NCBI RefSeq assembly: GCF_011682175.1 | Contig: NZ_WHJG01000006.1 | Coordinates: forward strand, 124,001 to 188,000 | Direction: 5' to 3' | From: Massilia frigida | Lineage (GTDB): Bacteria; Pseudomonadota; Gammaproteobacteria; Burkholderiales; Burkholderiaceae_D | DNA: 64,000 bases | Notes under the pieces: generated by a model | Database searches by the model: none | Seen by the model: only the letters and a program-made list of their open reading frames with translations | Told to the model about the DNA's origin: nothing | In this document: one piece after another, positions 41,515 through 51,600 of the stretch | Numbering within the stretch: the first letter of the stretch is position 1 | Layout of the letters: each line of letters starts with the position of its first letter | Position numbers and translations under genes: made by a program

Positions 41515-43047
41515 ATGTATTTTTCCACCGAACCACCCGTCACAACCGGGTTACCGTTCTATAAGACGGTGGTGTGCCTGACGTGCGTGCTGATCCTCAT
41601 CATCAATGGCGTCAGCCTGTTCCTCAACCTCGGTTCGCTCAAGGGCGCCAACGAGATCCAGGGCCAGACCGCCAAGGTGATCGACAAGGTCCAGTATGTG
41701 AACGTGCTGATCATGGATGCCGAAAGCAGCTTGCGCGGCTATTTCCTGTCCGGTTCCGAAGTCTACCTGGGGCCGCTGCGCACGGCGTCGTCCGAGATCG
41801 ATGCCCAGTTCGGCGAACTCGACCGCCTGCTGGCCGACAGTCCTTCCCAGCGCCGCAACCTGGCCCAGCTGCACACCCTGGTCTACCGCCGGCTCGACAC
41901 CATGAACCAGGTGCTCGACGTGTACCGCCAGGGCGGGCTGGCCGACATCCTCAAGATTGCCGGGACCTCCGACAGCAAGGCCGAGATGGATGAAATCCGC
42001 CTGCAAGTGGTGATCCTGGTGCAGGAACAGAATGAATTGCTGGCTGCGCGCAGCGCCACCTTTTACCGCGAATACCAGCATGCGGTGTTTTTGGGGATCA
42101 GCATCAACGCCATGGCGATCCTGGTGCTGGCCCTGTTCTACCGCCTGATCCGGCGCAGCTACTTCGCCCGCGCCACGACCCAGCGCGCGCTGGAAAACGC
42201 CAACGACAACCTCGAATCGATGGTGGTGCTGCGCACCGAACAGCTGTCGGTGCTCTCGCGCCACCTGATCAGCGTGAGCGAGGAGGAAAAGGCGCGCCTG
42301 GCGCGTGAACTGCACGATGAATTGGGCGCCAACCTCACCTCGATCAATATCGACATGAATGCCGTGGCCGACACCGTGCGCGCCACCCAGCCCGCGCTGG
42401 CCGTGATGCTCGACCGCGCGCGCGCGACCCTGGTCGATACGGTGGAATTGAAGCGCCGCATCGTCGAAGACCTGCGCCCCAGCCTGCTCGACCACCTGGG
42501 CTTGTCCGCCGCCGTGCAAAGCTATTGCGAGGAGTTCGGCCGGGTCACGGGGCTCGATTGCGAAGCGCTGATCGATGGTGACGTCGATGTCGCCGGGCCC
42601 ATGCATGCGATTGCCGTGTTCCGCATCGTGCAAGAGTCGCTCAACAACATCGCCAAGTATGCCCAGGCGCGCCAGGTGATCGTGCACCTGGGGCGCGAAG
42701 CGGGTGGCTTGTCGCTGGAAGTGAGCGACGATGGCGTCGGCATCGAGGGCGACGCCGTGGCCAAGCCCAAGTCGCACGGCTTGCTGGGAATGCGCGAACG
42801 CGCCTTGCTGCTGGGGGGGAGTTTGCGGGTGAAGCGCGGAGTCAATAACCTGGGAACCTGCGTGGAAGCGTTCATTCCCCTGTCGCGCGTCGCCGACAGC
42901 GGCGACAACGGCAACCCGGCGCCGGAAGACCCGGCGCCGCTGCCATTTAGCGGGCTACATCCATCAGAAGGCGATCGTACTCCGTCTTTGCGACCTTATA
43001 GCATTCGCCGGCATACTCCTCCAGGCCCTGGCGGTCAATCACCGTGA
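41515..43047 (+). CDS. CHASE3-domain sensor histidine kinase (HisKA_3)
   Basis: A 510-residue kinase. TM1 is at about residues 15-35. The periplasmic helical domain shows CHASE3 hallmarks (VQYVNVLIMDAESSLRGYFLSG, then helices with RRNLAQLHTLV). TM2 is at 190-210, then a coiled coil. The phospho-accepting histidine is residue 267 in ARELHDELGANL, of the NarX/DegS class, with ATPase motifs VQESLNNIAKYA, DDGVG and GLLGMRERA. It should pair with the NarL-type regulator upstream. Its last 33 codons overlap, on the opposite strand, the end of the Crp/Fnr gene; that tail (HPSEGDRTPSLRP) is low in similarity to kinases. Confidence 0.9.
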   Translation: MYFSTEPPVTTGLPFYKTVVCLTCVLILIINGVSLFLNLGSLKGANEIQGQTAKVIDKVQYVNVLIMDAESSLRGYFLSGSEVYLGPLRTASSEIDAQFGELDRLLADSPSQRRNLAQLHTLVYRRLDTMNQVLDVYRQGGLADILKIAGTSDSKAEMDEIRLQVVILVQEQNELLAARSATFYREYQHAVFLGISINAMAILVLALFYRLIRRSYFARATTQRALENANDNLESMVVLRTEQLSVLSRHLISVSEEEKARLARELHDELGANLTSINIDMNAVADTVRATQPALAVMLDRARATLVDTVELKRRIVEDLRPSLLDHLGLSAAVQSYCEEFGRVTGLDCEALIDGDVDVAGPMHAIAVFRIVQESLNNIAKYAQARQVIVHLGREAGGLSLEVSDDGVGIEGDAVAKPKSHGLLGMRERALLLGGSLRVKRGVNNLGTCVEAFIPLSRVADSGDNGNPAPEDPAPLPFSGLHPSEGDRTPSLRPYSIRRHTPPGPGGQSP

Positions 43048-43756
43048 TATTGCCGCGGCGGTATTGAATCAAGCCATCGTCCTGCAGCTTGCCAGCGGCG
43101 GCCGTGATGCTTTCGCGGCGCACGCCGAGCATGATGGAAATGAGTTCCTGGGTCACTTTCAGTTCGTTCGATGCGGAGCGGTCGAGGCGGTCGAGCAGCC
43201 AGCGGCACAGCTTTTGTTCGATCGAGCTGTGGCGCCCGCCGACGGCATTCTGGGCCATCTGGGCAAACAGCGCATTGGTGTAGCGCATCAGCAGCTGGGG
43301 CAGTGCGCCGCCCTGGTTGAAGGCGTCGCGCAGGTACTGGGTCTTGAGGCGGTAGCCGTAGCCCGCGCTCTGGACCACGGCGCTGCACATGGCGCGTTCG
43401 CCCATGAACAGCGACATGCCGACCACGCCTTCATGCCCGACCACGGCGATCTCGGTGGTGGCGCCATCTTCCATGACGTACAGCAGGGAAACGATGGCCG
43501 TCGTCGGAAAGTACACGTTTTCGAGCTTGCTGCCGTATTCAAACAGTTCTTTGCCAAAAGGCAGGGCCACGAGTTCCAGGTGATCGAACAGGGTTTCGAG
43601 ATCGTGACGGGGAAGGGCGGCCAGCAACTCGTTCTGCTGGGTACCGCTAAAGCTGACAACGGGGCGGGACGCAACTTTTGACTCGTGCGCGTCGGCAGGA
43701 ATCTGGCCGACCGGTACTGCGTTTTGGACGGTAGCACCAAGTTGAGTGTTGTTCAT
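42947..43756 (-). CDS. Crp/Fnr family transcriptional regulator
   Basis: A 269-residue regulator with an N-terminal extension of 35 residues. A cyclic-nucleotide-binding-like domain follows (LFDHLELVALPFGKELFEYGSKLENVYFPTTAIVSLLYVMEDG...TEIAVVGHEGVVGMSLFMG). The helix-turn-helix is KVTQELISIMLGVRRESITAAAGKLQDDGLI. The iron-sulfur cysteines of FNR are absent, and the ligand pocket lacks the cAMP signature, so the ligand is unknown. GAGGAATAAAA precedes the start. It is transcribed toward the CHASE3 kinase gene and overlaps its 3' end by 101 bases. Confidence 0.9.
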   Translation of the reverse strand: MNNTQLGATVQNAVPVGQIPADAHESKVASRPVVSFSGTQQNELLAALPRHDLETLFDHLELVALPFGKELFEYGSKLENVYFPTTAIVSLLYVMEDGATTEIAVVGHEGVVGMSLFMGERAMCSAVVQSAGYGYRLKTQYLRDAFNQGGALPQLLMRYTNALFAQMAQNAVGGRHSSIEQKLCRWLLDRLDRSASNELKVTQELISIMLGVRRESITAAAGKLQDDGLIQYRRGNITVIDRQGLEEYAGECYKVAKTEYDRLLMDVAR

Positions 43757-44077
43757 TTTTATTCCTCACTATCTGAGACGGACTTCAAGGGCGCTTCACC
43801 TGGACTTGCAGTGAATCGCGATGTACGAACAGTAAAGCCTCCGTCTGTTGGCGAACATAAGACTGGCAGTCGCCCCCCTGTAGGTTCACTGCATAAATCC
43901 TTGTGGGCCCAGTCCTACTGGGGGAAATCGCTATAAATGGTCATTTTGCTAACATGTTAAGGTGGGTGAACGTACAGAACTTGCACAAAGCGACTGTTTG
44001 GGGCTGCGGCAAGGCTTGGGATTTGCCCCTGCCATGCCTCATAATATGAATATCACAACTTACAGAGAGCCACGCGC
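43757..44077. promoter_or_regulatory. Divergent promoter region, Crp/Fnr gene and tctDE-like operon
   Basis: This 321-base spacer holds both promoters. A small hairpin CCCAGT-CCT-ACTGGG lies at 43908-43922. AT-rich patches occur near 43930-43960 and 44035-44055. No confident -35/-10 pair or known operator was found. Confidence 0.4.
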
Positions 44078-44743
44078 ATGCACGTATTACTGGTCGAAGA
44101 CGATGCCGTGCTGGCCGATGGCCTGACCCGCCTGCTGCAAGGCCACGGCATGGTGGTCGACGTGGTCGGCAGCGGTACCCAGGCCGACCAGTTGCTGCAG
44201 CGCGCCGAGGTGGCGGTGGTGGTGCTCGATATCGGCCTGCCCGGCATCGATGGCTTCGAGGTGGTGCGGCGCCTGCGCGCGCGCGGCAGCAACGTGCCGG
44301 TGCTCTTGCTGACCGCGCGCGACGCCATCGAAGACCGGGTGCGCGGGCTGGAACTGGGCGCCGACGATTACCTGGTCAAGCCCTTCGCCACGCCCGAACT
44401 GGTGGCGCGCATCAAGGCCCTGGCCAGGCGCAACACGCCCAAGCCGGTCAGCCTGTCGCTGGGACGGCTGACGCTCGACACCTACACCAAGCGCGCCCGC
44501 ATCGACGAGCGCGTGATCGACCTGTCGGTGCGCGAGTGGGCCGTGCTCGAATACCTGCTGCAGCACGGCGCGCGGGTCGTGTCCAAGCAGCAGATCATCG
44601 ACGCCATCCTGCCGTGGGGCGAAGACCTGACCCTGAACGCGGTCGAAGTCTATATTTCGCGCCTGCGCCTGAAGATCGCCGACGCCGGCATCAGCATCCG
44701 CACCATCCGCGGCTTTGGCTACATGCTCGAACAGCATCCATGA
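44078..44743 (+). CDS. OmpR-family response regulator (TctD/QseB-like)
   Basis: A 221-residue regulator: receiver motifs LLVEDDAVLADGL, VVVLDIGLPGIDGFEV and YLVKPFATPEL, then a winged helix ending ISIRTIRGFGYMLE. The DNA-binding part is of the QseB/TctD type (LSVREWAVLEYLLQHGARVVSKQQIID). Its stop overlaps the kinase start by four bases (ATGA), so the two are co-translated. Confidence 0.92.
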   Translation: MHVLLVEDDAVLADGLTRLLQGHGMVVDVVGSGTQADQLLQRAEVAVVVLDIGLPGIDGFEVVRRLRARGSNVPVLLLTARDAIEDRVRGLELGADDYLVKPFATPELVARIKALARRNTPKPVSLSLGRLTLDTYTKRARIDERVIDLSVREWAVLEYLLQHGARVVSKQQIIDAILPWGEDLTLNAVEVYISRLRLKIADAGISIRTIRGFGYMLEQHP

Positions 44744-46083
44744 TCAGTATCCGGCTGCGCCTGCTGAAATGGCTGATCGTGCCGATTTTGCTGATCAATG
44801 TGGCGGGCGCGGCGCTGACCTACATGCTGGCCTGGATTCCGGCCCAGCTGGCGTTCGACCAGAGCCTGGCCGACGCCGCCGGTGCGCTGGCGGCGCGCCT
44901 GCGTCCGGGCCATGGCAGGGCCGAGATCGACCTGCCGCGCCAGGCCGAGCAAGTGCTGCGGGCCGACGATGCCGATGTCCTGTACTTCATCGTGCGCGGC
45001 GAAGATGGCAAGGCGCTGGCCGGGGACAGCGATTTTCCGGCGCTGGCCACGCCCAGTAGCCAGGCCTATGACGACACCATCCGCGGCGAACCGGTGCGGG
45101 TCACCAGCCGCATGGTGCTGGCCGGCGGCGAAAAGATCCGCATCGGCGTGGCCAAGACGCTGCGCAAGCGCAAGCAAATCCGCTCGGCCACGGTGCGCGC
45201 GCTGATGCTGGTCGAGTCCCTGTTTACCGTGGCGCTGGTCGGGCTGATCTGGTTTTCGGTCACCAACGGCCTGCAACCGCTGGCGCGCATGCGCGCCAAC
45301 CTGCTGGCGCGCGAGGGCAACGAGCTCGCGCCCATCGATGGCGCCGCCATTCCCGATGAACTCAGTCCGGTCGTCAACGCCTTCAATGAGCTGCTCGACA
45401 AGGTGCAAACCGGCGCGCGCGCCCAGCACGATTTTTTGGCCGACGTCGCGCACCAGCTGCGCACGCCCCTGGCCGGGCTCAAGCTGCAGCTTGAATGGCT
45501 GGGCGCGCGCCACCAGGCCGACCCCGACACCGTCCATTCGGTGCGCCTGATGCTGCTCTCGAACGAACGCATGATCCGTCAGACCAACCAGTTGCTGGCC
45601 CTGGCGCGCGCCGAGCCGGCCCGCTTCGAAAAAACCCGGCTCGAACGGCTCGACCTGTCGGTGCTGATCGAGCAGGTAATCCAGTATTTCGTCGACGAAG
45701 CGGGCAAGAAACGCATCGATATCGGTTTCGAGCTGCAGCCGACCCGGGTCAGCGGCGACAGTTTCCTGCTGCGCGACCTGATCGACAACCTGATCGACAA
45801 TGCCGTGCGCTACACCCCGGACGCGGGCACCGTGACGGTCCGCTGTTATCGGGAAGGCAAGTGCGGGGTGCTGGCGGTGGAAGATTCCGGCCCCGGCATC
45901 CCGCCGCACCAGCGCGCCACGGTGTTCCAGCGCTTCGTGCGCCTCGACGACAAGATTCCCGGCAGCGGCCTGGGGCTGGCGATCGTGCGCGACATCGCCC
46001 AGGCCCACGGCGCCACGGTCGAGATCGGCAACGGCCCTGGCGGCGCCGGCGTGCAATTCGTGGTCAGGTTTCCCGCCAGCTGA
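44740..46083 (+). CDS. Sensor histidine kinase, TctE-like
   Basis: A 447-residue kinase with TM helices at about residues 10-35 and 155-175 and a periplasmic domain between them of the 2CSK_N/TctE type (DQSLADAAGALAARL, then DADVLYFIVRGEDG). HAMP, then the histidine at residue 238 in DVAHQLRTPLAGL, N-box LIDNLIDNAVRYTP and G-box SGLGLAIVRDIAQAHG. TctE kinases sense tricarboxylates in other bacteria, but no TctCBA transport genes are here, so the ligand is open. The pilin operon starts 151 bases downstream. Confidence 0.9.
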   Translation: MISIRLRLLKWLIVPILLINVAGAALTYMLAWIPAQLAFDQSLADAAGALAARLRPGHGRAEIDLPRQAEQVLRADDADVLYFIVRGEDGKALAGDSDFPALATPSSQAYDDTIRGEPVRVTSRMVLAGGEKIRIGVAKTLRKRKQIRSATVRALMLVESLFTVALVGLIWFSVTNGLQPLARMRANLLAREGNELAPIDGAAIPDELSPVVNAFNELLDKVQTGARAQHDFLADVAHQLRTPLAGLKLQLEWLGARHQADPDTVHSVRLMLLSNERMIRQTNQLLALARAEPARFEKTRLERLDLSVLIEQVIQYFVDEAGKKRIDIGFELQPTRVSGDSFLLRDLIDNLIDNAVRYTPDAGTVTVRCYREGKCGVLAVEDSGPGIPPHQRATVFQRFVRLDDKIPGSGLGLAIVRDIAQAHGATVEIGNGPGGAGVQFVVRFPAS

Positions 46084-46234
46084 GCATGGTTGTCGTATTT
46101 ATCGCGCGAAAAGGCGGTTTACTTCGCCTTGTCAGCATTCTGTCAGCCTTTCCTCAGTGTAATGCAAGCTTCGTTCTTTATAATTAGCAACAACAGGGGC
46201 ATTCCGTCCCGGCTATCTACTTCAAAGGTGCAGG

Positions 46235-46819
46235 ATGATGTTATCTGCGAAACCAAACAGAGCACGCGGCTTTTCGCTCACCGAGTTGCTGGTCACGCTG
46301 ACCATTATCGGCGTGACCAGTGCCATCGGCTTTCCCATGTTGACCGAATACGTCGACGATGCGGCCGTGTCGACCCAGGCCGATCTGATGCTCGACACGC
46401 TCAATTACACCCGCTCCGAAGCGGTCAAGCGCAATACCCGGGTCACGATGTGCCGCAGCGCCACGGGCACGAGCTGCGCGGTGGGGGTCACCTCCGGCGA
46501 CTGGCGCATGGGCTGGATTGTTTTTGTCGATGACACCGTCGGCGGCACTGTCGGGCAGGTCGACGCCACCGAAACCGTGCTGCGCGCGCAATCGAAGTTT
46601 TCGGGACGCGGCCAGCTGGTCGCTACCGGCGGCGTGCAGAACTTTGTGTCGTATGCCAGCAATGGCCAGACCAGGGATCAGGCCGGGTTGGCCATTGCCG
46701 GCAATTTCTTCATGTGCGGCAAATCGGTCAAGACCAAGCGCAGGCGCATTGCGCTGACCGCCGGCACCGGCTGGGTCGGAGCGACGATCCTCAGCCCCGC
46801 AAGCAGCTGCTCAGCTTAA
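46235..46819 (+). CDS. fimT: Type IV pilus minor pilin, FimT/GspH-like
   Basis: A 194-residue minor pilin. The prepilin motif is RG-FSLTELLVTLTIIGV, with the Glu5 needed for assembly, cleaved by PilD after glycine. The C-terminal domain has the GspH/FimT pattern and a cysteine pair. AAAGGTGCAGG precedes two adjacent ATG codons; the first is used. It opens a six-gene operon that primes pilus assembly. A TATAAT at 46179-46184 could be the -10 box, with no good -35. Confidence 0.88.
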   Translation: MMLSAKPNRARGFSLTELLVTLTIIGVTSAIGFPMLTEYVDDAAVSTQADLMLDTLNYTRSEAVKRNTRVTMCRSATGTSCAVGVTSGDWRMGWIVFVDDTVGGTVGQVDATETVLRAQSKFSGRGQLVATGGVQNFVSYASNGQTRDQAGLAIAGNFFMCGKSVKTKRRRIALTAGTGWVGATILSPASSCSA

Positions 46820-46834
46820 AAAGGAGATTTAGAA

Positions 46835-47278
46835 ATGCGACGTCAACAGGGTTTTTCGATGCTTGAAGTATTGATCACGATGATCGTGATCAGTGTCGGC
46901 TTGCTCGGCATTGCCGGGCTCATCATCACCAACATGAAAGCCAACCACAGCGCCTACTCGCGCGGCCAGGCGACCATCCTGGCGATGGATATCATCGACC
47001 GCATGCGCGCCAACCGCAATATCGCCCAGGCCGGCGCGCCGTACGTGATCGATGTCAATGCGGCCACCCCGGCCGCGGCGGCGACCGTGGGCGACCGTGA
47101 CATCAAGGAATGGCGCGATGCGCTTGCCAGTGCGCTCAAGGAAGGCACCGGCGGGGTGGCCTTCGACGTCGATGGCAATGTGACCGTCACCATCCAGTGG
47201 GACGACACGCGCGCCACGGGCGACGGCGCCAGGATCGGCCTGAAGAAGCAAACATTTACGCAGGAGACGCGGTTATGA
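46835..47278 (+). CDS. pilV: Type IV pilus minor pilin PilV
   Basis: A 147-residue minor pilin with prepilin motif QQG-FSMLEVLITMIVISVGLLGIAGL, the typical PilV sequence, and Glu5. Near-perfect AAGGAG ribosome site. Its stop overlaps the pilW start. PilV, PilW, PilX and PilE form with PilY1 the tip priming complex. Confidence 0.9.
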   Translation: MRRQQGFSMLEVLITMIVISVGLLGIAGLIITNMKANHSAYSRGQATILAMDIIDRMRANRNIAQAGAPYVIDVNAATPAAAATVGDRDIKEWRDALASALKEGTGGVAFDVDGNVTVTIQWDDTRATGDGARIGLKKQTFTQETRL

Positions 47279-48087
47279 CAGTTCGTCCAAGCGCGCCGCG
47301 CCAGCTCGGCGCAAGCAAGCAGCAGGGTATCGGCCTGGTAGAAGTGCTGGTGGCCATGACGGTCGGCCTGGTGCTGCTCGGTGGGGTGGGCTATATGTTC
47401 ATCGGCTCGAAGCAGATGAACACGGCCCAGACCGATATGGTTCGCATCCAGGAGAGTACCCGCAATGCCCTCGACGTGGTTGGCACGGCCCTGCGCCAGG
47501 CCGGCTACCGGCTCAATATGAACCGCATCGAAATCGAGGGCCGGTCGGTCGAAGGCACCGTCGGTGGCGACTCGGATACCCTGATCGTGCGCCACGATCC
47601 GAACTGGGTTGTCGATACGGCCGTGCCGCCGAACCGCATGCTGGGCCGCGAGCGCAACTGCGTCGGGGTCGACATCACCTCCGACAATGCATTCAATCCG
47701 GCGACGGCGGGTGCCCAGATCAACAATAACCTGATCATCTACCAATTCAGGGTCTTGAACGGTCAGCTGATGTGCTACGCCAACGCCTCCGCGACAGCGC
47801 CCGGCACGGGCGTGGTCGTGGCCGACAATGTCGAGCGGATGAAGATCACCTACGGGATCGGCGTCGGGGGCGGCCAGGAAACGGTCACCACCTATGTGGC
47901 GGCACCGGCCGATTTCACCCACGTGTCGGCCGTGCGCGTCAGCCTGCTGTTGCGCGGCCCGTCCGGCGGCGTCACGGTCGGCCCGCAAACGGTCAGTTTC
48001 AATGGTGCCAACGTCACCACCAATGATGGCCACCTGCGCCGGGTTGTCACCGCCACCTTCAACGTTCGCAATCGGTCGAGGTTCTAA
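47275..48087 (+). CDS. pilW: Type IV pilus minor pilin PilW
   Basis: A 270-residue minor pilin with an extended leader (MTVRPSAPRQLGASKQQG) and the prepilin motif G-IGLVEVLVAMTVGLVLLGGVG. The PilW-type region IQESTRNALDVVGTALRQAGYR follows the hydrophobic helix. Start overlaps the pilV stop (ATGA), and its stop overlaps the pilX start (TAATG). Confidence 0.9.
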   Translation: MTVRPSAPRQLGASKQQGIGLVEVLVAMTVGLVLLGGVGYMFIGSKQMNTAQTDMVRIQESTRNALDVVGTALRQAGYRLNMNRIEIEGRSVEGTVGGDSDTLIVRHDPNWVVDTAVPPNRMLGRERNCVGVDITSDNAFNPATAGAQINNNLIIYQFRVLNGQLMCYANASATAPGTGVVVADNVERMKITYGIGVGGGQETVTTYVAAPADFTHVSAVRVSLLLRGPSGGVTVGPQTVSFNGANVTTNDGHLRRVVTATFNVRNRSRF

Positions 48088-48641
48088 TGTCCCACGCTAC
48101 TTTTTTCCGTCCACGGGCCACGCAATCGGGCGCCGTTCTGGTGACCGGACTGGTTTTTTTACTGGTCCTGACGATGTTCGTCCTCGCCCTGGTGCGTAGC
48201 GGCACGCTCGAAGAGCGCATGGCGCGCAATGCGCGCGACCAGCACATGGCGCGGGAAGCGGCCGAAGCGATCTTGCGCGACGGCGAAACCGTGTTGTTCA
48301 ACAAGGCGCCCTTCGATCCTTACGATTCCTCGGCGTTTTCGCCGAAGTGTCCGAATGGGCTGTGCTTCAAGCCGGGCGCCGCGTCCAGCTGGGATAGCGT
48401 CGACTGGAAGGACCCGGCCGTCACGCGCGGCTTCTCCGCTGCCGCCCTCGACCTGGCTGAGATCACGACCCAGCCACGTTATATCGTTGAAATGATCACG
48501 CCACCTGCGAAGGCAAGCAGTTCCGGAGACTGCGATTACGGTGTCGTACGGCTTACCGCGCGTGGCCAGGGTAATGGCGGCGCGACCTCCTTTGTGCAAA
48601 CCACCGTGCGCTTTCGTGTGTATTCCAAAATTTGCGATTAG
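48087..48641 (+). CDS. pilX: Type IV pilus assembly protein PilX
   Basis: A 184-residue protein with leader ATQSG followed by AVLVTGLVFLLVLTMFVLALV and the conserved PilX segment LEERMARNARDQHMAREAAEAILRDGE. The usual Glu5 is not present, as in other PilX/GspK-like proteins. It holds two cysteine pairs in the head. Linked by overlap to pilW. Confidence 0.88.
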   Translation: MSHATFFRPRATQSGAVLVTGLVFLLVLTMFVLALVRSGTLEERMARNARDQHMAREAAEAILRDGETVLFNKAPFDPYDSSAFSPKCPNGLCFKPGAASSWDSVDWKDPAVTRGFSAAALDLAEITTQPRYIVEMITPPAKASSSGDCDYGVVRLTARGQGNGGATSFVQTTVRFRVYSKICD

Positions 48642-48673
48642 TACTGCAACCACCCTTCTGCGGGAGAATTCTC

Positions 48674-51600
48674 ATGCAACTGAAAACAAAAGTCGCCGTC
48701 GGGGCGGGCCTCGTCGGCCTCGCCACCGCGGCAATCGTCACCGTCATGGCGGCAGCGCCATTCGATTCGGCCCAGCAGCCGATCGGCTATGTCGGCCAGC
48801 CGGTCGCGTCCAATAGCAATGTGGGCAGTGGCACTGCCCGGATGTTTGCCATCGATTACAACGCCGCCACCCTGGGCGGCAACGTGCACTCGTTTCCGAT
48901 CAGTACCACGGGCGCCATCGGCACCACCGATAACTGGAGCGGCGGTGCCGAGGCCATGATCGCGGCCCAGGCGCTGGCAGGCAAGCGCAATATCGTGACC
49001 ATGAGCGACGCAGCGACCCCGTCCGGTATTCCATTTACCTGGGCCACGCTGTCGACCGCCCAGCGCAACCTGGTCGACAAGGCTTCGGCCACGGCCAATA
49101 GCTCAGTGTCGCCGGTCGTCAGTTACCTGCGCGGCGTCAAGACCGGCGAAGGCACCACCTACCGTGTCCGTACCAGTTCGCTCGGCACGATCATCCATTC
49201 GACCCCGGTCTACTGGAAAGATGCGTCAGGCAATGAAACCGTGTATGTCGGCGCCAACGACGGCATGATGCACGCCATCGATGCGGTCACCGGCAATGAG
49301 CGCTTTGCCTACATTCCCCGCACCTTGTTGCCGCGACTGGAAGTACTCTCGAGCAAAACTTTCACGCCGCAATACTACGTCGATGGCCGTCTGGACGTGC
49401 GCAAGTTCAGCACCAAGACCGTTCTGGTCGGCACCCTGGGCGGCGGCGGCAAAGCCGTTTTTGCGCTCGATGTGAGCGATGGCGCGGCCGCCACCGAAGC
49501 GGGCGCCGCGGCAAAAGTCATGTGGGAAGTGAACAATACCTCCACCGGCTTTGCCAACCTGGGCGATACCTATGGCGCGCCAGTGCTGACCCGCTTGCTC
49601 AAAAAGAAGGCAGTTTTGCCAACCGAGCAAAACGAGTATTATGAAGCGCTGGTGATGGGCAATGGCTACAACAACAAGGGTACAGGTGCTGCCTCCTTGC
49701 TGGTGATCGATGCCCTGACCGGTAAGCTGATCAAGGAAATCACCACCCCGGGCGGCAGCCCGACGGCGCCGAACGGCCTGTCGTCGCCGTCGCTGTGGGA
49801 TACGGACGAAGACGGTGTCAAGGACACCGCCTACGCCGGCGACATCGACGGCAGCCTGTGGAAGTTCAATCTGAACGACCTGACGGCGGCGCCGGTGCAG
49901 GTGCACGTGCGCGAGGACAGCGATCCGGCGCGCGCCATCACCACGGCCCCGGGCCTGGTGCGCCACCCGAGCGGCGGCGTGCTGGTGGCGTTCGTCACCG
50001 GCCGTTTGTTTAATGAGGCCGACATGAAAGTGAACGATACCGTTCATTACGCTTACGGCATCCGCGACATTTCCGCCAGCAGCCTGCCGCTGCTCGAGCA
50101 GACCTTGACCGAGTACACCTTCGGTACCGGCGCCAGCGCAATCCGGGTACGGACATCGAGCAACAAGCCGATGAACTGGCTCACGAACCGCGGCTGGAAA
50201 GTAGCGCTGCCGAAAGGCGAACGCGTGGTTGGCGATGGTATCTTTATCATGGGCGATGTGTTCCAGTTCTTCAGTACCAATCCGACGGTCAGCACCACGG
50301 CCAAACCGCCTGGCGAAAACTGGTGGATGCAACTGAACTGGCTCACTGGCGGCAGTACCGGCGATGTCATTTTCGATCTGAACAGCGATGCCAAGTTTAA
50401 CTCCGATGACATGGTCAAGGAGGCCGGCACCAACCTGAACCTGCCACCGGTAGGCCGCCATATGGGTGGGGGCGTGCGTTCGCAGCTGATCGGACTGTCG
50501 GCTGGCGGCCTGGACGTATACCAGTCCAATTTCGACCAGAACGATGCACCGAAACCGGACACGATCAACGTCAGCACCGCCACCGTCGGCGGCGAGCGCG
50601 GGGTCGCGGGCGGCCACTTCGATACCGATATTTTCTGCTACGACAAGTGCGGCGGCGCCACGACCTTAGGTTACTTTGGTGGTCCGGCTTCCGCCAGCGG
50701 ACGGTACGCATTCGGGCGTGAAGCGACCACTGGTGCGGTTGCTAACCAGAACTACATTCACGTCCACGAATACGACGATATTTACGACGTGCTCGGCCTG
50801 AATATGCTGCACCCGAGCCAGGATGAGCAACGCCTTTCCTTGACCGTCGCCTCGTCGCAAGACACGTATTCGCCGAACCTGCCGCTCTTGATGAGCCAGA
50901 ACAGCGGCCCGCCGAATCCGACGATCGTGTCGACCAGCAACTGGACTGGCAAGACGTCGAATGGCCAGGCCTCGCCTTCGAGTACCTATACGGAGGGCGC
51001 ACGCACGGCTGTGGCCGGTTATCCGGTGACGGTGGTCGCCGCCGACGGCTCGATCACCTTCACGACCCAGGTCACCTATCTCACCACGCGCCGCTCCGTC
51101 GAAGTGAGGAACGTCCAAAAAGTATGGGGTACCAACAACACCTATTCGTATGAACAGCGGGTCATCGTCAGCACGTGGACCACGACCCAGACCATGGTCG
51201 ATACGATCCCGAATACGCGCTTCAAGGTATTGGTGTCGAATCAAGCTTATTCGCCGGCCATCAAACTGAGCCTCCTCGGTTCGGACGGCACCGGCACGGG
51301 TGGCACCTACAGTGGCGCGGTGACGGGTTACCAGACCGGTGCCCTGACGGTTTCCACAATGCCTGCTTACAAGATGAATGACATCAAGGACTTGCAGGTA
51401 TCGATGCCGCTCGACGCCTTCGTCGCCCGCGACTGGGGCAGCGGCATCGTGCGTAACGGCGTCCATCCGATCAAGCCGCAATGCGCCGGCGTGGTCGATG
51501 GCTACTCCGATCTGGGCCCGAAAGGCGAGTGGCGCAACGGTGCGCTGACCGTCCAGGTGGTCAAAGCCGACATCGCCCAAAGCGACGTCCAGCTCAACGT

